From the NCBI RefSeq assembly GCF_949987515.2, contig NC_082684.1:50620006-50684005 (forward strand): 64,000 nucleotides of DNA, written 5' to 3'. Under the pieces are notes generated by a model. It ran no database searches. It saw only the letters and a list, made by a program, of their open reading frames with translations, and was not told the origin of the DNA. The position numbers were made by a program, and so were the translations under genes. The stretch comes from Delphinus delphis (lineage: Eukaryota; Chordata; Mammalia; Artiodactyla; Delphinidae). Below, piece by piece: positions 11,030-21,997 of the stretch (within the stretch, counting starts at the first letter, position 1; the number at the start of each line of letters is the position of its first letter).

Positions 11030-11220
11030 ATGCTCCCTTTTCTTTGATACTCCTCAATCCTGAGGGGAACAGGGGCGGAACAAGAAAGGGAATAAAGTTT
11101 TGGATAGAGAGGTTAATCATAAACTTGGCAGGGGAGCTCAGTTTTAGGGGGACTCAGTTTCACGAACTCATTGAAAAGAGGAGTCATTCAGAGAGGACAT
11201 TTCTGGAAATAGGCAAGATA
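11030..11220 (-). mobile_element. ERV internal remnant beside 3' LTR
   Basis: Non-LTR sequence shared with the 48-kb element: the purine tract, then 'aaagttttggatagagaggt' and 'ggcaggggagctcagtttta'. Clear similarity to the 48-kb copy stops near 11165. No open frame of viral type is present. The right boundary is uncertain because the rest of the provirus is deleted or too diverged. Confidence 0.65.
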
Positions 11221-13009
11221 TAACGAAGGTCAAAGATGAGAAGTACCTTGGAGAGCAGGGTGTGTGGAGAAGGGGGTGCGTGAGGCAAGGAGGTGGCTAC
11301 GACCTCACTTAAGAAGGCTGGGGATGCTGGAAGGGCCAGGTAAAGTGAATGAGGAGCTTGGATTCCTCCCATGAACCACACTCTTCTTGGGGCGGGCCTA
11401 CCTGCCCTCTACCTGAATCCCTGGGCACTAAGAATGTTAAGAATGTTCATCCTTTGGCTTCACACAGCAGATCCTGGTTTCTTCGGGTCTGGCTAGGGGC
11501 TCAAATCTGCATTTTAAAGAAGCTCTCAAAATGATTCAGATGCAAACTAAAGTTTGCTAACCTGTGTTGGGCAATTAGAGGGTTTCAGATGGGGGAGGGA
11601 CAAGATCGAATTTGCATTTCAGGTGGATCCCCTGAAAACCAGAGGAGGATGGGCCGGGAGCAGGGAGGCTGGTGAAGGCTGGTGGTTGTACAGGCCAGAG
11701 AAGCTGAGGCCTTGGACCAGGATTCTGGCAATCAGAAGGAAGAAGAGGATGAACGCAGATATTCATCGGTGACTCATCCGAGAGTTACTGCTAGATTCCC
11801 AGTCTTGGGTATCCAGGAGTAGGAGAGGTGATGAGTTTCATTTTAGACCTGCCAAGTTTGGGGGGCCATCCAGGAAGAGAAGTCCATCGGGCACTCGGAT
11901 TTCAGAGTCTGAAGTTCAGTGCAAGGACCAGGTCTGGGTATAGATTTGGAAGTCAGCAACTGTAGTGTATTTACCATTAAACATCACAATGAACTTGGTG
12001 TTGGCAGCAGTAGGCTTTTCAGACTTTCCCAGGGGAAAGGCAATCTGAGTACTAATTTTGCCAGACATCAATACTGTTATCAACAGTGATGTTGATACAT
12101 TGTATGTACAGAGAGCAGACTTCCCCGAGAACCTTGAGTACAGAGGAACGTAAGTTCTCCCCTCTTTCAAGTGGTGAGTCTAACCTCCCAAAATTGGTCT
12201 GAGAGAAGGAGGAACTCAGTAAAAAGGATCTATCCCATCTATCTTTCTGCTGTGATTTGACCTTGTAATGCACATTTTCTGACTCCAAGGGCAAATCATG
12301 CCAAATAGGATAGCGTCAGCTCTCCTAAATTTCTCACTCCCTTCACTTAGGGAGTTCCAGTCCTTCGGGACCCACACTCAGTGGGAAGAGATAGACAAGG
12401 AGGTGGCTATCCATGGTGCCTTGTGTTGAGGGCCCAGAAATCTAAATTAACCTACGTTTTTAGGAAAGGCTTATTGGAAGAGGCGACATCTGTTAGATTT
12501 TGAAGGTGGACTAGACGTTAGGTAGACGATGAATAGAGGTGGGGGAGAAGATGTGTTCTAGGAAGAAGACAGCACGTGCCAGGCACCAGATCACGAGCTA
12601 GGATGTGATCAGGCAACAGTGAATGATCAGATAGGGCTGGAGCAAAGAGCAGGTGTGGGACAGGGACTGGAAACGAGCCTAAGTGGGGAGTAGAGCCTAT
12701 CATGAAGGGCTGGCTTACATGCAAAGATACGGAATTTAAGATATGTTAAAAACACTAAGATGCCGTTTAAGGAGGGGCACTTAACTGTGACAGCCGGCTG
12801 TGGGGTGCGTTCAGGAGGTTTTGCAGTGATCACCCAGGCATGAAGGGGACCTGAACCGAGACAAGTCTTGGCTCTTCCTGACAGCCCAACCCCCAAACAA
12901 ATCTCCATTCTTCTCCTCCCTACATCTGGCAGCCGAATGAGCCACCAGCTCCTGGTCCTGGGCTCCACGGTAGCCCCTGACCAGTCTTGCTACTTCCATG
13001 CTTGTGCTT
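11221..13009. other. Non-coding stretch with weak old repeats
   Basis: No gene was found. The part 11440-11560 ('aaatctgcattttaaagaag') resembles a MER5-type remnant. The part 12460-12680 ('ggaaaggcttattggaagag', 'gtgccaggcaccagatcacg') resembles a degraded mammalian repeat that also echoes near 3860 and 26400. The rest is unique. Confidence 0.45.
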
Positions 13010-13492
13010 CACAACCTGTTCCCCACAGGGCAGCCAGAGTGACCTTTTAACGATGTATCTGTCCCTTCTCTGCTTAAAACCCTTCCGTGGCTTTCCATTG
13101 ACTGCTCCTGAAAGAAAATCCAGCCTCCTTACCTGGGTGCATTTGATCTGGCCCTTCCTACCAGTCCAACCTCGTTTCCAGTCACACAGTCTGTCATTGT
13201 CCACACTCCTAACACCTGGCCCTTTTTTCTTTTCCTAAAACATGCCCAGCTCATTCCCATTTAGAGCTTTTGTGCCAACTCTTTCTCCTGCCAGGATCCT
13301 TACATGGCTGGCAATCCTCGCCTTCCCAGTTGCAATTTAAATAGCACTTCCTCAGAGAGGCTCTCCTTGAAAATCCCCTCAAATCTACAGGAGCACAAAT
13401 TGCTCTGTTTCAATTCTCTGAGCAGCTCTCATTACTCTCAGGCATTTCTCTGTTTATTTGTCCACATATCTATTATCTCCCTCCTCTGTAGT
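13010..13492 (+). repeat. L2 LINE 3' region
   Basis: Sense-strand L2 phrases run in order: 'ctgcttaaaacccttccgtg', 'ggctttccattgactgctcc', 'gatctggcccttccta' and 'cagagaggctctccttgaaa'. This corresponds to the 3' part of an L2 LINE. It is an ancient copy, and reading frames are broken throughout. Confidence 0.75.
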
Positions 13493-13496
13493 CAAT

Positions 13497-13978
13497 AATC
13501 GCCAAAAATGGCCACCGTCAATTCTTCCTCTCATTGTATGTACACTGATCACGAGGTGGGGTCTGATTCTCCTTTCATTGAATCTGGACTGGGCTTTTGA
13601 CTTCTTATTACTTGCTTTGACTGACAGAATGCAGCAGAAAGGATGCTGTCCGAGTCCTGGGCCTAACTTTTAAGAGGCGTGTGAGCTTCCACTTTTACTC
13701 TCGGAAGCTAGCTGCTAGGTAACGAGGCTGACTACCCTGGACCACCATGCTGTGAGGAATTCAGGCCTCCATATGGAGAAGCATGGACGTGCCAGACATG
13801 TGGTGTTGCCTGAGTGTAGATGAGTGAGTGATACCAGCTGACACCCAGGGAGGTAGAAGAGCCGCCTAACCTAGCCCTGACCAGTTCCTGACCAGAGAAT
13901 GCTGAGACACAATAAGTCCTCGTTGTCTGAAGTCACTAATTTTGCAGGTTTGTTGTGCGGCAGGAGGTAACTGAAACG
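13497..13978 (+). repeat. MaLR/MLT1-type LTR
   Basis: Recognised by 'tggccaccgtcaattcttcc', 'tgggcttttgacttcttatt', 'gacagaatgcagcagaaa' and the end 'gtaactgaaac', in that order, which is the sense order of MLT1-like LTRs. It directly follows the L2 fragment. Old, no internal sequence. Confidence 0.75.
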
Positions 13979-15440
13979 TCTTCCCACTAGAATGAAACTT
14001 CACCAGCTTTGCCTGAAAGTACCTGGCACATGCATAGACTCAGTAGATATTTGTTGAATGCATGAGTTTGGGGAAAATGGAGTGGACCATTGACCAGAAG
14101 TCTCAGTGAAGCAAAAATGTTGATGTTTGACACTGTGAACGCTGGTAACCAAGTTTAGGGATATTGGAGTTTAACATTTCAGTCCTGAGATTTGAGAACA
14201 TACAGGATATGGTCATGGTTGAAGTGGTGAGAGGTCAAAGGTCCCTGAAGTTGAGGAGGTGGATAACCTAAGGCTAGGACACCCAGAAGAAAATTAAACT
14301 CTCCCAGGATGATGGCAGGACTAGCAGTGGCGAGAGGCCCTGGAAGTTTCCAAATGAGAATTGTAGGAGGCCCATGGGGGGAAGGTGGTTTCCTTGGAAA
14401 GATACATTACATTGTCAACCAAGGCAAAAAAGAGTCTGCGCACGGGAGTAGGATGGAGAGGCCGTTCACAATGGAACAGAGGAGGCCAACCCAAAGGAAG
14501 GGGTTGTCAGGGAAGGCTGCAGTGGGAGATGGGGCGGGGGGCGGGGGGCGAATGGGGGAGCGCGGAGGGGGTGTCAGAAAGCTCTGCTGGCCTGAGAGTC
14601 GAGCAGAGCACAGATGAGGCTCTCACTCTGGGCGGAAGTGGAGGATGACCGGGATGAGATCATGAGGGAAGGTAACTGGTCTCAAGATTCTGGCCAGCCT
14701 GGAGGTATAAAAATTTGGTTTTCCTGCCAACACAGCCAGAGGATAGATAACGTTTGCTGTTGGCAGTAGAGTCGGCAATCTGAGGATTTGCTCAGGATTC
14801 CAAAAGAAATGCGAAAGGAGGCCGGTGGGCGTGGTTAGGCCCAAGTCGGGGAAACACCCAGCGGGCCTGCTGGCTTAGGCACAGCCCCTCTGAGCAGAGA
14901 GGGGAGATGTGGGCAGGCTGAGTCCTGGGGACAGAGGGCAGGGCTCACCTGGACTTGTGTGCTCTGCAGAGCTTGGCTTTACAGGAAGGGTTGGCATGGC
15001 TGGTCGGAGTTACCTACCTGGACCGGCAACCCTAGTAGTCTGTGGAAAGGGGAACTGGCTTAAGTGGCATCTTTTCAAATCCTTTGAAACAATAAGCTTT
15101 ATTATTATTCTTTCATAGTATAAAAGTGAAGCATGATTAACGTAAAAACTTTGTTTTCAAATCTCCAAAGCAAAAAGGCCTTCCACCCCACATTCCTCAT
15201 TCTTGTCTCCTTCTACATACAAAACAATGAACGTGAATGAGTAAGAGATACATTCTTAACATACTATTAAATTCTCGTTTTAATAATGCAGTCACAGTCT
15301 CCCTGGGCTATTCTATTTCTTGCCCTGGTTCTCAAGTCAAATGGAACCAAGCGAAGAATGGGTGATAGAACTAAACAATGGATTCCTTCAAGCCCTGCAG
15401 GTCTATTACTCAAACTGAAAGGTATTTATTAAGCATGACC
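13979..15440. other. Non-coding stretch with G-rich patch
   Basis: No gene recognised. A G-rich tract at 14530-14556 has four or more G-runs. Old repeat-like sequence may underlie 14130-14330, family not assigned. AT-rich sequence follows at 15080-15300. Confidence 0.45.
14530..14556 (+). other. Potential G-quadruplex motif
   Basis: Runs of four to six G separated by single C or short loops ('ggggcggggggcggggggcg' followed by another G5). This meets the usual pattern of four G-runs with short loops. It lies in otherwise unremarkable DNA. Confidence 0.7.
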
Positions 15441-15985
15441 CATTAGTCAGGACCGTTTTGATTACAAGTGACTGAAACCCAAGGTAAGCTGATTTAGGCC
15501 AAGAAGGAAATTTAGTGGTTTATACAAATGAAAAAAGAAGTCCAGAAGGTCAGCTCAATCAGCTGCTTAAATGATGCTGGCAAGAATCTCTTCCCTCAGT
15601 GCCTCATCTTCTCAGCTGTGATTTTTCAAGGTCAGCTCTGTCTCAGCCAGGATTTCCCCAAGTAGCAACCCCCGAGGACTCCAGGCTTACTTGCTAAGGA
15701 CTTAGTAGCACCAGCAAAAAGATTCCTTTTCTCCTACAGCAAAATTCTGAGGTATGGTTCTCATTGGTTGTGCTTGGGTCACGTGCCCTTCCCTGAACCA
15801 ATCATGACCAGGAGGATGCAGTGCTCTCATTGGCCAGACCTGTACCTCATGCCTGCCTCTGAGGTAGCAGTGGTGGCATCAGTCCCATACCAGCCGCATA
15901 GAAACAAAAGCTGCCGTTACCACAGGAAGGGGCGTGGCGTGGCGTGGACAGCTGATGCAAACAACAGCTGCTAACACAGGCCAGC
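15441..15985 (+). repeat. Ancient LTR-like repeat (family C)
   Basis: The sequence opens with 'gattacaagtgactgaaacc' and contains 'aatttagtggtttatac', then 'ctcattggttgtgcttgggt', 'gtgcccttccctgaaccaat' and 'ctcattggccagacc'. This architecture matches an old ERVL-class LTR, but I cannot give the name. Related sequence lies at 50225-50600 and probably at 52660-53560. Strongly diverged. Confidence 0.55.
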
Positions 15986-18044
15986 TTCATGGATGTGTGA
16001 CTGTGCAGTCATACAGGGCGCAGCGCTTAGAAGGACCAAGCAGTGCTTGGTTTAATGTTCTGCTGTCACCAGTTTGAAATTCTTAACCATTTTTGAAATG
16101 TGTGACTGCAGATTTTTTCATTTTTCACTGGACCATACAAATTATGCAGCCAGTCTTGATGCTTCACTGCTGTGTGCACTGGGAAGGCTTCCAGAAACAT
16201 AAGACATAGTCCCCTCAGAGACAAGGAAACACAGGGCACATTTGGGAAGAAGCAGGTAGCCCGTGCTGGTTTAAACCCATAAGGAAATAGTAGAAACTTA
16301 TTTCTTTCATTTATTCACTCATTCACTTACTTATTCATTTAAAACCTTATTAAGGAGATCCTGCTACTGCTAAGGAACAGGGAGAGGAAAACAAATGACT
16401 GTCAAGACCCCCCAGAAGCTCATAGTCTGTTGGGAGGGGAGGTGTGTACACAGACACAGCACAGCAGAGTAAGGGTTGGGATAAAAATAAGCGTGGAAAG
16501 CTGCTGGAGCACAGAGAGGACACCGCCACCCAACCTGGAGGTGGGTACGGTCAGTGTAGTCCCAGGGGGGAGGCATGTGATAGACCACAGGCCACAGTCA
16601 CAGAGCATGTTAAGCTTCGTGGTTGGCAGTTGATAGGGAAACTCATGCAGATGGTTCCACAGAGCGGGAGACATCATGTACCGTGCTTCCGCATTGAGTT
16701 TATAGATGAGCCATCGTGCAGGGTGTATAACAGCCCCCAGGACCACCATCGTCCCCCCAGTCCCCAACCCAGCCACTGACTAGCCTTCAGGCCTAACACT
16801 TCCTGCAATCTAGTACCAGACCTAAATGGCAAGACTTTTGAAGCTATCAACTCAGCAGGTAAAATATTTCTTGCATCTCAGACAGACTACAGCAAATGAC
16901 TTGAATGACCCAATAAGGAGACAGCACTGAAAGAATTGAAATCCTCCGACCTGTGGACTCTTCATGTATAAGAGCCACCTTCACCCTGTTTTAACAAATG
17001 AATGACTTATCCCCATACACCAGTTTCATTTACTGACACTTTGGGCACCGATAGACTCACGCTGGGCAGTGTGACGTTTCTCCAGCACACTTGACGCCTT
17101 GTCCCTTTTGAGAATCGTCACGGACTTAGGCTTTTCACAGATTCATCTCGTTCCAGTTAGCTATGATCACCGTTTTCTCAAAAAATTACAATTCGCTCAA
17201 AAGTTAAAATTGCTCCAAAAATAAAATTAAAACACAGTCCCTGCCCTCAAGAAACTTACATTCCTTTTGATAAAACAATAGCTAACACACATGGAAAATA
17301 TAGTGAAGAGAACAAGGCAGCACGTGAATGTCCGAGGCTGTTCTGTCTCGGAGTTGGGCAGTATCCTTCCTACCAGACAATTCTGTGAATGTACTGAATT
17401 ACTTGGGAGCTGAGAAGTCTCCTCTGGAAAGAAAAGTTGAATTTGGTCTGCAGCTGGGTTCAGAGACCTACAAATGTGTCGGGGGGAAGGGCACACCTGA
17501 CGGTACAAAGCTGGGGAGGAAGAAGCAGCATGACTGAGGGTCCAGCTGCCGAGGGAAGAAAGGTGAGTGAGGGTCAGTATCACTCCTGAACCAGCGTGAG
17601 ACCTCCTGCAAGCAACAAGGAAAGGCTTCAAAGCAACAAATAGCTGGAACACTGAGTGACTTAGAATTTATTTTTACTCTTATCACTTGTGGTTCTGGGG
17701 GCTGACTGGGGTCAGCAAGGGCCTCTGATCTCCGATTTCCAAGATTATGGTCAGATGATGGCTGCACCTGGAGTCAGCTTTATGCTGACTGTTGGCTGGG
17801 CTTTCCACCAGAACACACCCCTCTGGGTGGCCAGGCTCGGGTTCCAAGAGCAAGGCGGGGCTCAAGCCTTGTCTACGCTTCTGAAGGCGTGGGGCACCTC
17901 TCACCTATGTCCTATTGGTCAGGCAGTTTCAGAGACCAGATTCCAGGAGATTCTAGGAGAGGGGACCTAGAGCACCATCTCTGGTTGGGAGGGGTGTCAA
18001 AGAACTTGGGGGCCACTTTAAAAAATGGAAGCACTAAGTTTTTT
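15986..18044. other. Non-coding stretch, weak old repeats
   Basis: No gene recognised. The part 16300-16440 carries 'ttcatttattcactcattca' and 'agaagctcatagtctgttgg', typical of a MIR/L2-like remnant. The part 17225-17290 ('cagtccctgccctcaagaaa') is similar. The block 16800-17220 has no repeat hallmarks and might hold a conserved non-coding element, which I cannot test. Confidence 0.45.
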
Positions 18045-18205
18045 GTGTGAAGTGTCTTACATGAGTTCCCTCATTTAATTCTCACAACTATGAAGACCAT
18101 TTTGTACATGAGGAACCAGGCACAGAGGATAGTGAGACCCAGAGAAAGTTAGCCTCTTGCCCAAGACCACACAGCACTTCAGCTCCAATGCCTGTGTGCC
18201 TAACT
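18045..18205 (-). repeat. MIR
   Basis: Reverse-complement MIR core: 'ctcatttaattctcacaact', 'gtacatgaggaaccaggcac', 'gcccaagaccacacagcact'. Ancient and diverged. Confidence 0.75.
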
Positions 18206-18642
18206 ACCATTCTGCTGGGTTCCCAATACCCGGGGCAAGGGGAATCTTCAAGGGCCTGAGACCTGAGTGGGTGGGAAGCCCGAGCAGTGGTAAGCTGGGC
18301 TCTGACGTGAGTGTGACTGCATTGGCCCGGGAGGTGTTCACTCAGAGCTCTCAGCATTTGGGTTGTATATTACACCGCAGAGCCTTTTCACTAGAAAGGG
18401 ATTTGGAGCAGAAAAGACCTTGGTCTGGGCTGACCTACCCACGGAGGCCTTTGTGGGTACTTTCTTTGGTTAGGCCTTGAAAGGCAGGGAGGATTTGAAT
18501 TGTGGGAAGGAATGGAAAAGAATTATGAAGGTGTTCTTGTTGGCTCTCTCAGGTCCCAGGCTTTGGTCTTCATTTGCTCCAGGGGGGAGCCCATTTTCCC
18601 GACACAGCCCATCAGTATCTCATGTCAAATATAAGTCATTCC

Positions 18643-18849
18643 GGGCTTCCCTGGTGGTGCAATGGTTGAGAGTCTGCCTGCCGATGCAGGGGACACGGGT
18701 TCGTGCCCCTGTCCGGGAAGATCCCACATGCTGTGGAGCGGCTGGGCCCGTGAGCCATGGCTGCTGAGCCTGCGCGTCCGGAGCCTGTGCCCCGTAACGG
18801 GAGAGGCCACAACAGGGAGAGGCCCGCATACCGCAAAAAAAAAAAAAAA
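18643..18849 (+). mobile_element. Young tRNA-derived SINE (CHR-type, GC-rich)
   Basis: A full-length copy with head 'gggcttccctggtggtgcaa', B-box-like 'gggttcgtgcccctg', body 'gcggctgggcccgtgagcca' and end 'cataccgc' plus A16. A perfect 10-bp target duplication, 'aagtcattcc', lies at 18633-18642 and 18850-18859. The intact tail and duplication suggest recent insertion. Frames up to 96 codons here translate the SINE. Confidence 0.97.
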
Positions 18850-19483
18850 AAGTCATTCCTTCCTTATATGTCTTCACTTGGGGGACATGTGATTTGCCAA
18901 AAAGACATTAAGTTCAACTAAAATAGCTTTGTCCTACTACACACAAAGCGTCTACAGGGGTTGTGTTAATATATGGTCCCACCACAGAACACAAAGAAGT
19001 TTCCACAGCAGGAAACCTCAGTGGCTTATCCTCTCTGTGCGAGGGTCTGTTGAAAAGGGCAGGGAGTCATTTGGGAGGAAAAAAAGATTGGAGTTCCAAC
19101 GTAATTCTGGCATGATCATGTGGTTGGAGGGCCAAAACAAAAACCTGTAGCCTTACTTTGTGTTCAAAGTTCACTAGGAGAGATCGCATGAGACTCTTTG
19201 ATCTTGTGGGTCAGGGCACCAAGGCTTCAGGGCTCTTGAGTTTATCTTGTGGCAAAGCTGCTGGATTTCGGAATAAAGACCTATGGTTAGAGTGTAATTT
19301 CTTGCCCTGCTCTCTGCAGCGTGGGCAGGGTCTGCATCACCCAGCTCATCTCGAGGGAGAGAGGATCTGTGGCCTCAGTTTTCCAAAATCATCCAAACTG
19401 GGAACCAAAAGAAGAGAGTTTTGAGGCCCATCAACTCTCTGAGGAAATCCTGGAAAACATTGTGATCAAAAGACACTTCCTTC

Positions 19484-20006
19484 ACTCTGTATGACAGACT
19501 CTGTATGACAGACTCTAGGTCCGTCCACCTCACTACAAATAACTAAATTTCATTCCCTTTTTATGGCTGAGTAATATTCCATTGTATATATGTGCCACAT
19601 CTTCTTTATCCATTCATCTGTCACATATATATGGAATCTAAAAAAAAAAGGTTCTGAAACACCTAAGGACAGGACAGGAATAAAGACGCAGACGTAGAGA
19701 ATGGACTTGAGGACACAGGGAGGGGGAAGGGGGGACAAAGTGAGAGAGTGGCATGGACAAATATACACTACCAAATGTAAAATAAATAGCTAGTGGGGAG
19801 CAGCTGCACAGCACAGGGAGATCAGCTCGGTGCTTTGTGACCACCTAGAGGGGTGGGGTAGGGAGGGTGGGAGGGAGGTGCAAGAGGGAAGAGATATGGG
19901 GATATATGTATACATATAGCTGGTTCACTTTGTTATACAGCAGAAACTAGCACACCATTGTAAAGCAATTATACTCCAATAAAGATGTTAAAAAGAGAGA
20001 GAGAAA
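19484..20006 (+). mobile_element. 5'-inverted, truncated L1 insertion
   Basis: The right part (about 19621-20006) is sense-strand L1 3' sequence ending 'ttatactccaataaagatg' and an A/G-rich tail. The left part (about 19484-19620) is the adjoining upstream L1 segment in reverse orientation; its minus strand encodes the L1 phrase WHIYTMEYYSAIK. A direct repeat brackets the whole ('aaaagacacttccttc' at 19468-19483 and 'aaaaggacactttcttcc' at 20007-20024), so both parts arrived together. This is the standard product of twin priming. Inside the inverted part, 'actctgtatgacag' is tandemly doubled. Confidence 0.88.
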
Positions 20007-20289
20007 AAAGGACACTTTCTTCCTTAAAACCAGCGCACTCTTTCAGCAAAACTGAGCCTGGAAGCCACAGGAACTGCTTGGGCATTACTCCCCGTGGTGA
20101 AGATCAAACAGATGTTTAACCTTAGGGATGGTGAGGTTTTAGCCCCTGACCAGCAGAGGATCCAAAGGAATTAGGTGGGGTTTTTTGCACATAATACACT
20201 TATACACAGAGAGAGCAAGGCCAGCCTTCAAGTTCAAAGGAGACATCCATTTCAGGCAGGCTACTTTAAAAAAAATTTTTTTTTAGCTC

Positions 20290-20715
20290 AAGAAATATAT
20301 GCTAATTTCAGAAAAAGCATAAAACTGCAGGGAAAAAAAAAGCCACCTGTAATCCTAATACCAGAAATAATTACTGCTATATTGGTATATTTCCAGACTT
20401 TTTTCTATGCATATATATTCATATATAAATGGTTATATTGTTATGTTACTTGCTCTTTTTAACGGAACACTATATCATGAAGGTTTTTCATATCAAGAAA
20501 TGCACTTCAGTGATATTGTGTCTATCTTTGCTGAGCTGTATTACTTATTTAATGAATCTTCTATTAGGTCTCAGGCTTTGGTCTTCATTATGAATGTTGT
20601 CTACAATTTTTTTTTTTTTTTTGCTATTATAATCAACACTGTAGTGACTACTCTTAATTATTAGGACATGTTCCAAAGAATGTAATTGCTAGGTCAACGC
20701 TTATGAATATATTTA
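20290..20715 (-). repeat. Old L1 (L1M-like) fragment
   Basis: AT-rich sequence carrying 'atttccagacttttttctat', 'aaggtttttcatatcaagaa', 'gctattataatcaacactgt' and 'aatgtaattgctaggtcaac', which follow the order of old mammalian L1 3' sequence in the antisense direction. Diverged, no open frame of note. Confidence 0.65.
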
Positions 20716-20719
20716 AGGC

Positions 20720-21190
20720 TTTTGATACTACATCAGTCAGAATAGGCTAAATGTTGTAACAAATACCCCCCAATCTCAGTGGCTTAACACAATAAAGATT
20801 TATTTCTCTCTTAAGTTGCAGTTCAATGTAAGTTATGTGGTTGGAGGTGGAGGGAGCTCTGCCCAGTCACCTGGAAACAGGATTTGTTCATGTGATGGCT
20901 CCCCATTTGCCAGGACCTTGGAGTTCTTCCCTGGATGTTCTGATTTCAGCCAATAGGCAGAGGGAGAGGGAGAAAGGGAGGGAGAAAGAGAGCAAGCACA
21001 AGTAATCACGTGGAGAATTGCACAGGTGGTTTTAGGGCCGGACTTGGAAGCGACTCATGACTCATATCACGTCCTCTGCCACCTTCCCTTTGTCCAGAAC
21101 TCAGTCAAATGACCATTCCTAACTGCAAGGGAGGCTGGGAAATGTAGTCTTAGTGTGTGTCCAGGAGGAAAACACAGAGTTTGATGAACA
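20720..21190 (+). repeat. Ancient LTR-like repeat (family D)
   Basis: The sequence starts with 'gtcagaataggctaaatgtt', then 'caatctcagtggcttaacac', and ends near 'ggctgggaaatgtagtct'. The block 30330-30720 starts on its minus strand with the same phrases, so the two are inverted copies of one family. It is probably an old MaLR/ERVL LTR, with the name not verified. A GA-rich run lies at 20955-20995. Confidence 0.55.
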
Positions 21191-21503
21191 CAGAGTATGG
21201 TCTCTGCCTCAAACTTGCCAACCAACCAAGTTTTTCCACTTTATATTTCTACCAGAGGATATGAGAATTCCTATTTCCTTACACCCTCCATTATTAAGAG
21301 GATGACATATTTTGTGTGTTTGCTTTTCTGTAGATCAATATGTGGCTTTGTTGCTTCTCTGCACCTGTTTCTCTCGTTGAGAGAGAGATTATCTCTCTTT
21401 GAGATAATCTCACTGCGATCAGGCCCATATCCTCGGGAGAGACAGGACTCTACATTCCCGACTGCTTTCGGGAGAGCCAGCCTGCATCCCTATCTCCTAG
21501 GCT

Positions 21504-21993
21504 TGTTACTGAACCAAACTCAGGTCTGCTCGCCCAAGGGTGCAGTAAAGCCAACCTACTGACACCGGGTTGTGGTGAAGAAAAGTGCAGCATTCACCAC
21601 AGGGAACCAAGCAAGGTGTCCAGGGCAGCTGGTGCTCAGAACACCTGAACTCCCAGGTGGTTTTCAGGAAAGCATTTTAAAGGCCAGGTGAGGTGGGGCA
21701 GTCACAGGGTACGTGAGCAGCTCGTGCACAATTCTCTGATTGGTTGATGGTGTGATAACAGGGCGGTGTCACATAGGTCTGGGGGCTATGTGCTCCTGGT
21801 CATCAAGTAGTAAATATCTTCCATTTGGTGGGGATTTTAGCATCTATAAAACAGTGCAAGAAATGTGTATCAGATACTGTTATCTAATGTGTATCAGATA
21901 CTGTTATCTAGGTACTTCAGAGAGGAGCTACAGCAAAGGGTATGGGGGAGGGGTCTGTCCCAGGAAGGCCCCATAGTGTCCTGCTCAGTTACA
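21504..21993 (-). mobile_element. Solo ERV1-type LTR (family A)
   Basis: TG...CA ends ('tgttactgaacc' at left, 'ctcagttaca' at right) and a perfect 4-bp target duplication, 'ggct' at 21500-21503 and 21994-21997. It shares 'actgacaccgggttgtggtg' and 'attctctgattggttgatgg' with the copies at 10382 and 48062. The clean duplication shows that the internal virus was lost by LTR-LTR recombination. It is shorter than the other copies and carries its own 24-bp tandem duplication (21866-21913). Confidence 0.88.
21866..21913. repeat. 24-bp tandem duplication inside LTR
   Basis: Two head-to-tail copies of a unit containing 'gtgtatcagatactgttatc' occur within the 21.5-kb LTR and are absent from the other family A copies. 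In LTRs of this class, tandem duplications often affect the U3 enhancer. Here that is only a suggestion. Confidence 0.85.
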
Positions 21994-21997
21994 GGCT

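Noticed and set aside
8072..11220. Possible segmental duplication linking the 8-11 kb and 48-49 kb LTR clusters
   Set aside because: The order of elements differs, the sequences between them are unrelated, and each LTR with visible flanks has its own target duplication, so independent insertions explain it.
18643..18720. tRNA-like head with A- and B-box resemblance
   Set aside because: It belongs to a SINE with target duplications, so it is not a tRNA gene. The same applies to the other SINE heads.
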